Shown here: positions 52,345 to 62,125 of the stretch, piece by piece
Layout: each line of letters opens with the position of its first letter
Numbering within the stretch: the first letter of the stretch is position 1
NCBI GenBank assembly: GCA_944384505.1
Contig: CALWTQ010000001.1
Span: forward strand, 1 to 64,000
DNA length: 64,000 bases
Source: an uncultured Mediterraneibacter sp.
Lineage (GTDB): Bacteria > Bacillota > Clostridia > Lachnospirales > Lachnospiraceae
Direction of reading: 5' to 3'
The notes under the pieces: generated by a model
Told to the model about the DNA's origin: nothing
Seen by the model: the letters and a program-made list of their open reading frames with translations, nothing else
The model's database searches: none
Program-made: the position numbers and the translations under genes

Positions 52345-55300
52345 TCACTCCTCTTCCACAATGTCCATAATATTCCCGTCCGCGTCGACTGTAAACACCT
52401 TAGCGCCGTAAACTTTTCCTCCGGAATCCAGGGAATAGTAGTCATAGCAGTCCTGCTCATATCCGGATTCATTGCGCGCCCGCACCCGGATATAGTATGT
52501 TCCGGGTTCAAGAATATCAAAAGACACTTCCGGAAGACGAATATTATCTTCCCTGTACAAAACGTCAGTAAAGTTATAGTCTCTTGCCAGCACGAACGAG
52601 TAGGTGACGTCCTCTCCGTCCATATCATACGAAGCGTCCCAGATCACCATCGTCTTCCCGTCTTCTTCATACGGGGTTCCCACAAAGAACGGCCACGGCC
52701 TTTCAAGACTCTGTCGGTAATAGCCGTAGTTTGTCTCAATTTCCCCGGCCATCGCCGACGCGATCGTGTCAAAGCTATCCGCGTCCACCACCGCGTTCTC
52801 CTGATCCGGAGCCCTGTATACATACGGTTTGGTCACAGCCGCGTACCGCTGCACCATAGAGGAGATCTTTTCCTGCGTCAGATAATTCGCTCTTAAGTCT
52901 TCCACGGCCGAAGTAAGCATATCTCTATACTCCGCCTCCCGGAAAATCCGGTTAAGCAGGACAATGTGCGTAAACTGCGTCAACCCCTGTTCCCACGACT
53001 GTCCTTCTGTATAATTTCTCATTGCATGCTCCGTCCGGGCAAAGGCCGCGTCATTGTCCCAGGATATAAAATACCATTTCTCAGAGTTCTGAGGACTGTA
53101 CAGATAGTAGTTCCGGGATCCCACGTCATAATTTCCTGTCAGGATGTGAAAGGCCATCCAGTAGCAGATGTTGTCCATATCAAAGTGCTTCTCCACAATC
53201 TCCTCAATAGGGATGGAATAGTCGTTCACCTCCGCTAGGAGATCAATCAGCTTGCTATGGTCCGTATTTCCCTTGACCTCCAGATACTCCCCGAATGCCC
53301 TCTCATCATAATCCGGATCTGTGATCAGCTTTATCGCGTCATACTGATGCCATTCAAAGAAATTGATCTTATACAGATATCCCCGGTTATCCAGGCCATG
53401 TGTTTTCAGATAAGTCTTATTGATCTGTTCTACCTGGGTAAAGAGCCCATAATCTGTAAACTCCCCATTGCCTCCCTCAGTCTCATCCTTCACATAGAGA
53501 TGCACAAACTGGGTTCTCGCACTCATCATCTGCGGGACGTCCTTCATCAGATCATAGGCAAGTTTATTCCTGAAGCGTACCGGGTCCCCGATATGCTTAT
53601 TGAGCGCGATCGTCCGCTGGCCTCTCCACTCCCCCATTCCGTCCTTAATCCTTATCTTATAGTTTTTCTGCTCTCTCCTGGATGAGGTCTGCCCCCTGAT
53701 CTGAACCGTCGCGTTCGGCGCTGTATCTTCATAGCCGAATTCCCCCGCTGCCGGCCCGTTCTCATCGCCGACCTGGAGAATTGCCTCGCAGTTATATCTG
53801 TCCAGGTCATTGTCATCATAATAGTACGTGTCATATGTATTTATTTCTGTCCAGGTATGGTCTGTGTTGTCCGCTTCATTTCCGGAACGCACAGTCAGAT
53901 ACATCGTTACCACAGAAGTCTCATCGTCCTGGTCATACACTGCTTTATTGTCTGTCAGAGTCCCCTCCTTAAGCACTTCCTTTTCCACCATAGTTCCTGC
54001 AGCCGTCTCATTCTCTGCGGCAGCGCCTGCCTTTTCAGCAGATGCCACGGATGTTTCAGCACTTTCCTGCGTATCCGCTCCACACCCTGTCAGCAGTATC
54101 ATCAGAAGGAGCCCCCCTGCTGCTCCGGTCATCCTGCGGCGTTTCTTCTTCCACTTCTCCTTCGGGGCTTCCCGTTTCTTCCGGTCCCTTTCGTCCAGAT
54201 AATCACACAGCTTCGCGAAAATCCCCCTCTCTGCATCCGGCACCAGAGACTTCCTGCAGAGGAGGAAATAAGGCAGCCGCTTCGTATACCACTCCAAGCG
54301 CAGCCATACAATAAAGTAGAATACAACGCCGCCTGCCAGAAAGCCGAGTCCAAAGAACTCTACCGGGCTGAACAATATCTGAATCACCGTACCCAGAACA
54401 CTGACCGCGGCAAAGGCCAGAGTCCCCAGAAGAGCGCCTGTGTAATCTTCAAAATACAGCAGAATCAGCATAATAGAGTTGCTCACGGCATAAATTCCAT
54501 ACCCCACACAGAGAAAACGGAAGATTCCCATGGACGTATCCGTCAGTCCGATGGACATCCACTCCAGCACATAGCTTCCAAACACCACGAACAGGATCGT
54601 TGAGACAAGCTGCTTATGCCCGCTGAATGTAAGCTCCTGCTTGAGAATCGCAAGCATCTCTGTCTCAGCCTGCTCAATGTCGCGGATAGACCCGTTGTCG
54701 TTAAACAGGCTGTAATAGTTTCTGTAAGCCGGATAAAAGCGCACCTCCACTGAAGTCACAAAATTGACCGTTGTAATCAATATGGAGAAAAAAGCGAACA
54801 GCGCAGGCACGTCATGGGCCGGCGCCCCGTAAAAGAGGCCCTCCACCTTCACCCGAAGCGGGCCGAAATACATAATCACAAGGTGGGCGAACAGCCCGAT
54901 ATTGATGAAACCTCCGATAAAAAAGAGGGATTTATACTTGTCAAGCCATCTGAGGAACGCATATTTACTGCCCTCATTTTTCGGGAAATAATCCAGAAGG
55001 AGCTTATAATACCAGACCATCAGCGTGCCGTAGGCGATAATGACGCACAGCATCAGGCCTGCGATGCTGACCCGGCCGATCACCACAAGCACAAGGGCGC
55101 AGAAAAATCCCAGCATAAGCGAAACCGCAAAGGCCAGCACAATTCCTTTATAGTCTTTCAGCGCTGTCAGATACACAATCTCCATCCATACGATAATCAG
55201 GATCAGGGAAAACCAGAGGCACAACACCTGATAGATAAAATCCACCCCGGAAAACCACAGGAATATGGCGTACAGCACAGCTCCCGCCACAAGCATAACG

Positions 55301-55626
55301 GAGCAGCTCCCGTAAAGGGACGGCATGATCCGCTCCGGCTTTTCCTCGTACAGCATATCAGACGTATACCTGGTCGTAATCATGTTGAACCAGCTCGTGA
55401 CAGTCAGCGAGACCAGCAGGCTGTATGTAATCATGCAGTTCATCAGCTCCCTGTCGTGGGCGGTCATCCCGGCCAGCCTTGCCGTCAGGCTCACCCCGGT
55501 CAGCATGATAACGCCAAGTATCATAGGGCCTGTGCATATAATTCCCGCGTACCCGTATGCCCGGCACAGTGAGAAAATCCCTTTTTTACTGAATAGCCTT
55601 TTCAGGCTGAAACCGATTCCTGCCAT
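52345..55626 (-). CDS. pelG: PelG-like exopolysaccharide transporter fused to a CotH-type kinase
   Basis: A 1093-residue fusion. Residues 1 to about 498 are PelG: a MATE/Wzx-like protein with about 12 helices, starting MAGIGFSLKRLF as PelG proteins do. After a basic stretch (KKRRR) comes Met499 and a hydrophobic segment with a lipobox-like LLTGCG, as if an old lipoprotein gene had been joined in frame. The rest is a CotH kinase fold with NKHIGDPVRFRNKLAYDL and FISWDNDA, then a fibronectin-like domain. The kinase would face outwards beside the polymer exit. Separate translation from Met499 (54132) is possible, though its ribosome site is poor. It overlaps pelF by 25 nt. Confidence 0.9.
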   Translation of the reverse strand: MAGIGFSLKRLFSKKGIFSLCRAYGYAGIICTGPMILGVIMLTGVSLTARLAGMTAHDRELMNCMITYSLLVSLTVTSWFNMITTRYTSDMLYEEKPERIMPSLYGSCSVMLVAGAVLYAIFLWFSGVDFIYQVLCLWFSLILIIVWMEIVYLTALKDYKGIVLAFAVSLMLGFFCALVLVVIGRVSIAGLMLCVIIAYGTLMVWYYKLLLDYFPKNEGSKYAFLRWLDKYKSLFFIGGFINIGLFAHLVIMYFGPLRVKVEGLFYGAPAHDVPALFAFFSILITTVNFVTSVEVRFYPAYRNYYSLFNDNGSIRDIEQAETEMLAILKQELTFSGHKQLVSTILFVVFGSYVLEWMSIGLTDTSMGIFRFLCVGYGIYAVSNSIMLILLYFEDYTGALLGTLAFAAVSVLGTVIQILFSPVEFFGLGFLAGGVVFYFIVWLRLEWYTKRLPYFLLCRKSLVPDAERGIFAKLCDYLDERDRKKREAPKEKWKKKRRRMTGAAGGLLLMILLTGCGADTQESAETSVASAEKAGAAAENETAAGTMVEKEVLKEGTLTDNKAVYDQDDETSVVTMYLTVRSGNEADNTDHTWTEINTYDTYYYDDNDLDRYNCEAILQVGDENGPAAGEFGYEDTAPNATVQIRGQTSSRREQKNYKIRIKDGMGEWRGQRTIALNKHIGDPVRFRNKLAYDLMKDVPQMMSARTQFVHLYVKDETEGGNGEFTDYGLFTQVEQINKTYLKTHGLDNRGYLYKINFFEWHQYDAIKLITDPDYDERAFGEYLEVKGNTDHSKLIDLLAEVNDYSIPIEEIVEKHFDMDNICYWMAFHILTGNYDVGSRNYYLYSPQNSEKWYFISWDNDAAFARTEHAMRNYTEGQSWEQGLTQFTHIVLLNRIFREAEYRDMLTSAVEDLRANYLTQEKISSMVQRYAAVTKPYVYRAPDQENAVVDADSFDTIASAMAGEIETNYGYYRQSLERPWPFFVGTPYEEDGKTMVIWDASYDMDGEDVTYSFVLARDYNFTDVLYREDNIRLPEVSFDILEPGTYYIRVRARNESGYEQDCYDYYSLDSGGKVYGAKVFTVDADGNIMDIVEEE

Positions 55627-57026
55627 CTTCTGAACACCTCGTCATATGCTTCCTGATAGTTTTTGATCATTTCCTCGTGCCGGAAATATTTCTCCACGCG
55701 TTTCTTTGCCGCCACACCCATCCTGTATCTCTCTTCTGGCCGTGTGCACATCTGTTCCATCGCGTCGCACAGAGACTCTCTGTACATCGGCGGCACACAG
55801 AACCCGGCCGGCCCCAGGTCGTCGCCTTCCATCCCGTTGATAAGCTGCTTACAGCACCCCACATCCGTCACCACGCACGGACGGCCGGCCGCAAACGACT
55901 CAAGCACTGCCAAAGGCTGTCCCTCTGAAATGCTGCTGAGCACCGTAAAGTCAAATTTTTCCATGTATTCCAGTACATTGACTGTCCCAAGAAAGTACAC
56001 GTCCTGTGTCTTTAAATGCTCATTCAGGGCGTAACACTCCTTTGCATACTGTTTATCATCCTCCGGCCCTGCCACGTAAAGCCGGGCATTCGGCACTCTC
56101 TGCTTCAGCTCCGCGAAAGCGTACAGGAGCGTCTTTACATCCTTGATCGGGGAGATGCGGAGCACCGCCCCTATGTCTACATACCCATTGTCCTGTTTCA
56201 GGGGGATGGTACAGAATCTTTCATAGTGGATCCCGTTTGTAATGTATCTGCATTTATCCGGATCACACCCCATCTCGATCTGCATCTCTCTCGCTTTATC
56301 GAACAGGCTTGTAATCATGGATGCTTTTTCATACGCGGCATTAGAGAGCATATAGAAGAATCTCACCCAGAATCTTTTAAATGCCGGGACTACCCACTTC
56401 GCGCGGATGATCTCCTCCTCCCGTTCTCTTGTGTAGATTCCGTGTTCTGTAATCTCATACGGAACGTGGTATACATAACTCCCGAGTCTCGCCAGCACGC
56501 CGCTGTACCCGGTGGCAATGGCATGATAAATATCTGCCCGGGGCACATCACTCTGCATAATATACAGAATCGGGAGCAGCATAGAACGCACTGTGTGAAA
56601 CAGATCTGAAAAACCGGTGTATGGATATTCTTCGTGACAGATCCTTGTCAGAATATCCAGGAAGTCTTCACTCATTAAAAACGCCACCGGGGATACTTTC
56701 CTGTCGTGGTACATGTGGAAGAGCATCTCCCAGTCAGGCCGGCGGCAGTTCACAAATTCCTTCAGCTCATGGAGCTCTTCTTCTGTAAATTCATACTTTC
56801 CTTTCACGAACTGCATACTGAGTGCTTCATCCAAAAAGATTTCCCGGACTTCCGCCACATTATCCGGAAGTTCATACTTAAACTTTCCCCTGTCTTTCGC
56901 ATTCGCTCCAATTGCCCACACGACGAACTCATGCTGAGGCATGGCCTTAATATACTGATGGATCCAGGTGGACACTCCTCCCGTAATATAAGGATAGCAA
57001 CCCTCCAGTATTACACAAATTCTCAT
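55602..57026 (-). CDS. pelF: PelF-like GT4 glycosyltransferase
   Basis: A 474-residue cytoplasmic GT-B glycosyltransferase. The N-terminus (ICVILEGCYPYITGGVSTWIHQYI) and overall length are those of PelF, which polymerises the Pel polysaccharide from UDP-sugar on the inner membrane face. The E-x7-E motif of GT4 enzymes is present in EGQPLAVLE. It lies 41 bp after the DUF2194 gene and overlaps pelG by 25 nt, consistent with assembly of a PelF-PelG complex. Confidence 0.94.
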   Translation of the reverse strand: MRICVILEGCYPYITGGVSTWIHQYIKAMPQHEFVVWAIGANAKDRGKFKYELPDNVAEVREIFLDEALSMQFVKGKYEFTEEELHELKEFVNCRRPDWEMLFHMYHDRKVSPVAFLMSEDFLDILTRICHEEYPYTGFSDLFHTVRSMLLPILYIMQSDVPRADIYHAIATGYSGVLARLGSYVYHVPYEITEHGIYTREREEEIIRAKWVVPAFKRFWVRFFYMLSNAAYEKASMITSLFDKAREMQIEMGCDPDKCRYITNGIHYERFCTIPLKQDNGYVDIGAVLRISPIKDVKTLLYAFAELKQRVPNARLYVAGPEDDKQYAKECYALNEHLKTQDVYFLGTVNVLEYMEKFDFTVLSSISEGQPLAVLESFAAGRPCVVTDVGCCKQLINGMEGDDLGPAGFCVPPMYRESLCDAMEQMCTRPEERYRMGVAAKKRVEKYFRHEEMIKNYQEAYDEVFRRWQESVSA

Positions 57027-57067
57027 CTGCTTTCCCTCCAGGTTCCCCGGTGCCTGATCCGGTATAA

Positions 57068-58900
57068 TTATTCTATGCTGATTGTAACCGTGCTCTCCTG
57101 AGCTTCCAGAAGATACAGGCCCTCCCGGAGCTTTTCCAGGCTTCCCCCTTCTGCCCTCCCCGGTATTCCCTCATTAAACCGGAGCATAATCCACGCTTCT
57201 CCGCGGTATCCGTCCAGCGTAAGCTTGAGGCTGCCCTCAGAGTATTCCCTCGTCACCCGGACGTCGTCATAGATCTGCACTGCCGCCGCCAGCTCTGTTC
57301 CCGTGAGATTCCGTATGCCGGGCGCCGCAGTGTACAGCCATTCCGTATAATCGCACAGACGGCCATACATCTCTTCCCATCCCATTTCCGCTCCGCGGTC
57401 TTCATCCAGCGTATCGTCCGGATGCTGGAAATGGCTGTTCACATAGTGGAAGTTCAGCTCAGACAGTGCCGCAAGCTGCATATATTCATCTAATATATAT
57501 CCCGAAATTACGCGGGGCGTCTCGATAATTCCGTCTTCCGCCACCTCGAACTCCTGGTCATACGAGATCCCGAGCATCTCCGGAAGGTACACGCTGGCAA
57601 TCGTCCTGATATCCGTCGCCTCTTTCAGGGCTTCTCTCCCCTCCGGGGAAAGGATGTTGGACGGCGGGACATACACCCGGAAATTTTCTTCCGGGAAGAG
57701 TTCCTCGCAGAAGCCTTTCAGCTCTGTCAGCGCCTCTTCCATATCCTCCCGGTTTCTCCATAACCTGTATCCGTCATATTCCCCCTGGTAGTTAAAGCCT
57801 GTCATGCACAGCGGCATATGGTTGTAGCCATGGAGGCCGATCTCGCCGCCCTGATCCAGGAGCATATTTCCAAAATACCGGAACCTCTGTGTATCACTGT
57901 TTCTTTCGAAGGGGCCCGACACCTGATCTGAATACTGCTCAATCACAAGCCCTGTATATCGTATCCCGTATTCTTCCGCAAGATTATAGATGTCCCTCCA
58001 CCATATATTGGTATAGAAATCTGAGATGTTCATCCCATAGTCCCGCTGAATATACTCGCTCTCCCCCTGCGGGACCGGAGACGGGAAATCATCTATATAA
58101 AATGTAGACGCGTTGATAACCGGATACGCGCACACGTCCCGCAGCAGAGAGTAGGACGAGGAATAGAAGCCTCTGTACGCCTTCTCCAGAAATCCGAGAT
58201 TGCACACAACGGCCTCTCCCTCCCCCAGGCTCCTTTCCCAGATCAGCGGAACCGGATACTCTCCTGTGGATTCCAGGTATACTTCACACTCTCTATCCAG
58301 AGCGACTGTCATAGATGATTCATAGGGATCTGTAATCTCATAATCATGATCCCCGCCCAGCATAAATTCCTGTGCAAAGTGCAGTCCCCCGACAAGAGCG
58401 TAGGAATTTCCAATATGCTCAATTCCCAGGTATTTCGCGATGCTCTGGAAACTGCCGTTTACTTCCGGGGGATATAGAATCATAAGACCTCCTCCGGCAG
58501 ACGTCCAGTTGATAATATCCAGGAGTGTGTCATCAAGAAGTGCATAATTTGTCATAGAAATAACGATTGTCCGAAACTGATCCAGATCCAGATCTCCGGC
58601 CTCTTTTCCTTCACACGTATCATAAGGGATTTTCATCTGTCCGAGAACCGCTTCCATCAGCTCGCGTCCTGCCGTTCCGTTTACGTCATCCTGCCAGAAA
58701 ATCATACATTCCGGCTCCTGCTCAGCAGCATCATCCGTCCACACCGCTTCTGCATCCGGCTCCAGAAGGAACTCTCTGCTCTTATACGGTACATTCCACT
58801 GCATAAAACACAGCGCGGCTGTAAGCAGAAGAAACGGAACGATCACTGTCTGCATGCGGATGAACCGCAGTCCGGACTTTTTCTTATCTCTCTTCTTCAA
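57068..58900 (-). CDS. DUF2194 deacetylase-like protein (PelA-deacetylase role)
   Basis: A 610-residue protein with an N-terminal signal anchor (about residues 18-35) and an extracellular body. A glutamine-amidotransferase-like region (about 60-240) precedes a polysaccharide-deacetylase-like domain: YIDDFPSP gives the catalytic and metal-binding Asp pair, LHGYNHMP the metal histidines, and VNSHFQHPDD a later His. In Gram-positive Pel loci a PelA-type deacetylase stands between pelE and pelF, exactly this position. It overlaps pelE by 4 nt. It probably removes acetyl groups from the polymer. Confidence 0.85.
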   Translation of the reverse strand: MKKRDKKKSGLRFIRMQTVIVPFLLLTAALCFMQWNVPYKSREFLLEPDAEAVWTDDAAEQEPECMIFWQDDVNGTAGRELMEAVLGQMKIPYDTCEGKEAGDLDLDQFRTIVISMTNYALLDDTLLDIINWTSAGGGLMILYPPEVNGSFQSIAKYLGIEHIGNSYALVGGLHFAQEFMLGGDHDYEITDPYESSMTVALDRECEVYLESTGEYPVPLIWERSLGEGEAVVCNLGFLEKAYRGFYSSSYSLLRDVCAYPVINASTFYIDDFPSPVPQGESEYIQRDYGMNISDFYTNIWWRDIYNLAEEYGIRYTGLVIEQYSDQVSGPFERNSDTQRFRYFGNMLLDQGGEIGLHGYNHMPLCMTGFNYQGEYDGYRLWRNREDMEEALTELKGFCEELFPEENFRVYVPPSNILSPEGREALKEATDIRTIASVYLPEMLGISYDQEFEVAEDGIIETPRVISGYILDEYMQLAALSELNFHYVNSHFQHPDDTLDEDRGAEMGWEEMYGRLCDYTEWLYTAAPGIRNLTGTELAAAVQIYDDVRVTREYSEGSLKLTLDGYRGEAWIMLRFNEGIPGRAEGGSLEKLREGLYLLEAQESTVTISIE

Positions 58901-59802
58901 AGTTCCTCTACATCCTCCTCTTTCATCCAGAACCCGATCTCCCGTCTTCCCTGAGGCGTCAGGTGAATCTTCTTCCTCCGGATCTGTTCAATCACACGGT
59001 CAATCCCCCTCCTGCTTTGCGTCGCAGAATAGTATCGGAGCATCAGGAGATAGCCGGCTTCGTTTTTATCCCATTTCTCCAGAATATACTGTATTTCCTC
59101 CTCCGCAGCCTCGTATTCCCTGATCCTGATATCCGTATTCACCTTTTCTTTCCATAGCGGCAGTCTGTCCGGCGCTTTTTTCAGTTTCCGCTCCAGCATG
59201 TCACTGTAAGCCCTCAGCTTAATATCCATATCGTTAGCTTCCGCGATCCCGCTGTCCAGGTACCGGTTCAGCAGGACAATATATTCATCCAGAAGTTCCT
59301 CATTGTCCGGATCATTCTCCAGCTTCCAGTCCAGCTCCTGAAACTGCAGCTCATACTCCTTCTGCAGCTCAGCCAGCGCTGTAACAGCATAGTGCACCAC
59401 TTCCGTATCATCATTCATACGGGCCTCTTTCAGCTGTTCCACATAGTCGTCCGGCCTGGAATACATCACTTCCATCATCAGCTCACGTCTCGTCGAAGGA
59501 TCATTGATCAAAAGAGCTTCTCCCAGGGGGACTACACGGTTTTCCATCGGATCCTCATCCATCAGAATGCTCCTGTATACCTCATCATTGATCTTGAGCT
59601 TCTCGATCCCCACCTCTTCATTAACCTCTCCATGCCCGCGGCTGCGGATTTCCAGAAGCAGAAGAGCTATGACTCCCCACAGCGGCACCAGGTACACAAC
59701 AGGCATGATCATCCTCTCCGCTTTCAGAACTGACAGTCTCATCAGTATGTATATAACAAGGCATATGATAATGTGAACCAGCAGTAATATAATAACGAAC
59801 AC
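58897..59802 (-). CDS. pelE: PelE-like TPR membrane protein
   Basis: A 301-residue protein with two N-terminal membrane helices (about residues 2-22 and 32-52) and a cytoplasmic helical region built of TPR-like units (residues about 100-280, e.g. NEELLDEYIVLLNRYLDSG and EYEAAEEEIQYILEKWDKN). PelE links PelD to PelF and PelG in the Pel complex. Position directly after pelD supports the call; sequence similarity in this family is always low. Confidence 0.82.
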   Translation of the reverse strand: MFVIILLLVHIIICLVIYILMRLSVLKAERMIMPVVYLVPLWGVIALLLLEIRSRGHGEVNEEVGIEKLKINDEVYRSILMDEDPMENRVVPLGEALLINDPSTRRELMMEVMYSRPDDYVEQLKEARMNDDTEVVHYAVTALAELQKEYELQFQELDWKLENDPDNEELLDEYIVLLNRYLDSGIAEANDMDIKLRAYSDMLERKLKKAPDRLPLWKEKVNTDIRIREYEAAEEEIQYILEKWDKNEAGYLLMLRYYSATQSRRGIDRVIEQIRRKKIHLTPQGRREIGFWMKEEDVEEL

Positions 59803-59839
59803 TTTCTTCTGTCTCTCCCCTCAGGTCAAAGCCCGTCTG

Positions 59840-61975
59840 TTACGCAATATCCTCCACAATCTGATACTCCACTCCTCTTTTGCTCAGCCTGTCTCCGACG
59901 ATGTTGAAATTCTTCCTGTTCATCTGCACGAGAAGCAGGTAGAGATTCCCCTGCTCGTCAGCGCCAAGCACATCGCTGGCGCGGATCATGCCGGTCAGTT
60001 TTTCACTGATCTCTCTTTTATCTTTTTCAGCAAACCGGACCAGGACGTAATCAGCGACTCCTTCTTGTTTCATCGCTTCCTGAACTTCAAAGAGCCGGCG
60101 CAGTCTTTCCGGGTAGACAATGTTCGTATCTTTATAGTAAATCCTGCTCTCCGCCAGCTCCTCATGTTCTATGGCTCTTAAGAAAGAGGTCTGCATCAGG
60201 CCGCACATGATCTGGAAAATATTCATATAATGCATACTGTACTGATCTGCATCGGCCTTCCAGATCATCACAAGAAGCACAATCTCTTCCCCGCGGAAAA
60301 TCCCGCACGCGTACATCGGCAGATCCGGGAGCATTTCCGTATTTTTCCAGACCTGCTTCCTTCTGACAGTGTCATATACCGTCTGATAGTCCTCTATCTT
60401 AATCGATTTTGTCAGGCCGGTCAGAAGGCTGTTCGAACACACTGCCAGCCTTCCGAATCTCTGCCAGGAATCCAGCCTATAGATCGCAATAGAATGATTT
60501 TCCAGAATCTCCTCCAGTACTTTTATTCCGTCAAAAAAGACTCTGTCCGGCAGCTCGCTGTCCAGTTTCTGAACAGCGTCAAAAATCCTGCCAAAGCTGT
60601 CCTTGAAGCCGAGTATCTGCTTCCTGTACTCTCCCTTGTTTTCAATCGCGCCATGATAAACATCGTTTAAGAACAGGTACTTGTCCCTGAGCAGCCCGTA
60701 TTCTCTCTTCGCAAAATCAATCGCCTCTTCCTTTTTCGTGGAAATATAACCGGTAATCGAGCCCGTCATCAGATAGACGGCAAATGGAATCCAGTTCTCT
60801 ATATTATAAAACAGGATCGTGCCGGTCATGCCCATCTGCATATACCCCCGGAAAAGCATGACGCACTCCAGCACAGCCGCGAGCAGACCGGTCCCCGTAC
60901 CGTGAATCGTCCCCATGATCAGAATATAGAACAGACGGACGTCGACGAATCTGAAATAAATAGAATCCGATGTGTAGCCGCTTACTATTTCAGCAATGAT
61001 GAATACAAGAATCAGCTCTGTATATTTAAGCGCTTCTTTTCCCGTTCCGGCCAGTACACGCCTGAGCTTCCCCGGCAGCCCTGAGTCATCCTTCACAACT
61101 TCTCTGACAAAGACTCTGTAATATGACGCAATGTTTTCCATGACATTATCCATAGGGATAAAACCGTACCGCTCCCGCAGCTCTGCGGAATAGTCAGGAA
61201 GCCCGGCCATATACGGATAGTTTTCATATCCGATTCTGGCGTCCGGAACCGCCAGCTTAAGCATGTCTTCCAGATCCCCGTATGTATATCTGTAGCCGCT
61301 TACCACACAGTAATTTCCGCTTTCATCCTCTGTTTCCTCCGTAAGCTGCGTCATAAGCTCCGCGACGTCGCTCATAGAAAGGAAATCAACCGGGTCTTCC
61401 CTGTGATACGGAAACAGCACCTTGTCTTTATTATAGAGCGCTCTGAAAACTTCTCCGAGGAAATTGCAGTCATTGATCCGGTCCGCAATGTAAGGGAGCT
61501 TTAAAAGGACTGTCTTTATTCTGAGGCGCTCGGCATAATACATGCAGGCGTCCTCCATCTGGCCCGCGCCAAACGCGCGGTTTCCGTAATAATCTTTTTT
61601 CACGCCCTCGCCCGCACGTCCCTGCTCAACGATATAATTCGAGCTGTCTGTTGTCGATATGACCACCAGTTTGTCTGTCCTTGAATTCCGGCATTCTCTC
61701 ATTACCTGCTCAAGCTGCTGGTTCTCTCCGAACATTCCCTTCCCGCCGTCTGCATATCCGCTTACATAGAACACGGTCTGAAAACTGTACACGTCAAACA
61801 GCTGATGGAACTTTTCTTCTGTCGGAGATGTTTTATAAATCACAATATTTTTTCTCTTATTGCGGCTGTTCAGAGATGTCTTTCCCGTCAGCACTACCCT
61901 GTAATCTTCCGACAGTTGCAGAAGCGCTTCCTCAGTAAACAGCTCCGTATAGCCGCATATCAATATCTCAGTCAT
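59840..61975 (-). CDS. pelD: PelD-like c-di-GMP receptor with N-terminal SDR domain
   Basis: A 711-residue membrane protein. Residues 1-290 are an NAD-dependent epimerase/SDR-like domain with a degenerate glycine motif. About four helices lie between 316 and 412. A GAF-like domain follows, and the C-terminus is a degenerate GGDEF domain: the I-site RASD (665-668) is intact, and five residues later the active-site GGDEF is replaced by EQGNL. PelD binds c-di-GMP by such an I-site and so activates synthesis. It is the first gene of the operon, with AGGGGAAATT before the ATG and a strong promoter at 62020-62048. Confidence 0.9.
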   Translation of the reverse strand: MTEILICGYTELFTEEALLQLSEDYRVVLTGKTSLNSRNKRKNIVIYKTSPTEEKFHQLFDVYSFQTVFYVSGYADGGKGMFGENQQLEQVMRECRNSRTDKLVVISTTDSSNYIVEQGRAGEGVKKDYYGNRAFGAGQMEDACMYYAERLRIKTVLLKLPYIADRINDCNFLGEVFRALYNKDKVLFPYHREDPVDFLSMSDVAELMTQLTEETEDESGNYCVVSGYRYTYGDLEDMLKLAVPDARIGYENYPYMAGLPDYSAELRERYGFIPMDNVMENIASYYRVFVREVVKDDSGLPGKLRRVLAGTGKEALKYTELILVFIIAEIVSGYTSDSIYFRFVDVRLFYILIMGTIHGTGTGLLAAVLECVMLFRGYMQMGMTGTILFYNIENWIPFAVYLMTGSITGYISTKKEEAIDFAKREYGLLRDKYLFLNDVYHGAIENKGEYRKQILGFKDSFGRIFDAVQKLDSELPDRVFFDGIKVLEEILENHSIAIYRLDSWQRFGRLAVCSNSLLTGLTKSIKIEDYQTVYDTVRRKQVWKNTEMLPDLPMYACGIFRGEEIVLLVMIWKADADQYSMHYMNIFQIMCGLMQTSFLRAIEHEELAESRIYYKDTNIVYPERLRRLFEVQEAMKQEGVADYVLVRFAEKDKREISEKLTGMIRASDVLGADEQGNLYLLLVQMNRKNFNIVGDRLSKRGVEYQIVEDIA

Positions 61976-62019
61976 AATTTCCCCTATGCTTAAAGACGAA
62001 GTAATCCAGTCACCTTTAT

Positions 62020-62048
62020 ATTATAGAAGCATTTTCTCACTTATTCAA
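62020..62048 (-). promoter_or_regulatory. Promoter of the Pel-like operon
   Basis: On the minus strand, -35 TTGAAT (62043-62048) and consensus -10 TATAAT (62020-62025) are 17 bp apart. The leader is about 40 nt, too short for a known c-di-GMP riboswitch. Confidence 0.75.
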
Positions 62049-62082
62049 TGGTTATTCCGCCAGATACTTATATTCACCCCCA

Positions 62083-62111
62083 TTGACATCCTCCGCTTTT
62101 TGTGCTACTTT
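62083..62111 (+). promoter_or_regulatory. lon promoter
   Basis: Consensus -35 TTGACA (62083-62088) and -10 TACTTT (62106-62111) have a 17-bp spacer and an extended TGC just before the -10. The start point falls just ahead of the CIRCE element. Confidence 0.7.
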
Positions 62112-62125
62112 TTCTATAGTGCACT

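Noticed and set aside
52317..52628. N-terminal extension of the free CotH gene
   Set aside because: The extension overlaps the end of the pelG-CotH gene in another frame. The ATG at 52316 has an excellent ribosome site and begins a proper lipoprotein signal.
53857..55572. Long plus-strand open frames opposite pelG
   Set aside because: They show no recognisable protein features and run antisense to a clearly real membrane-protein gene.
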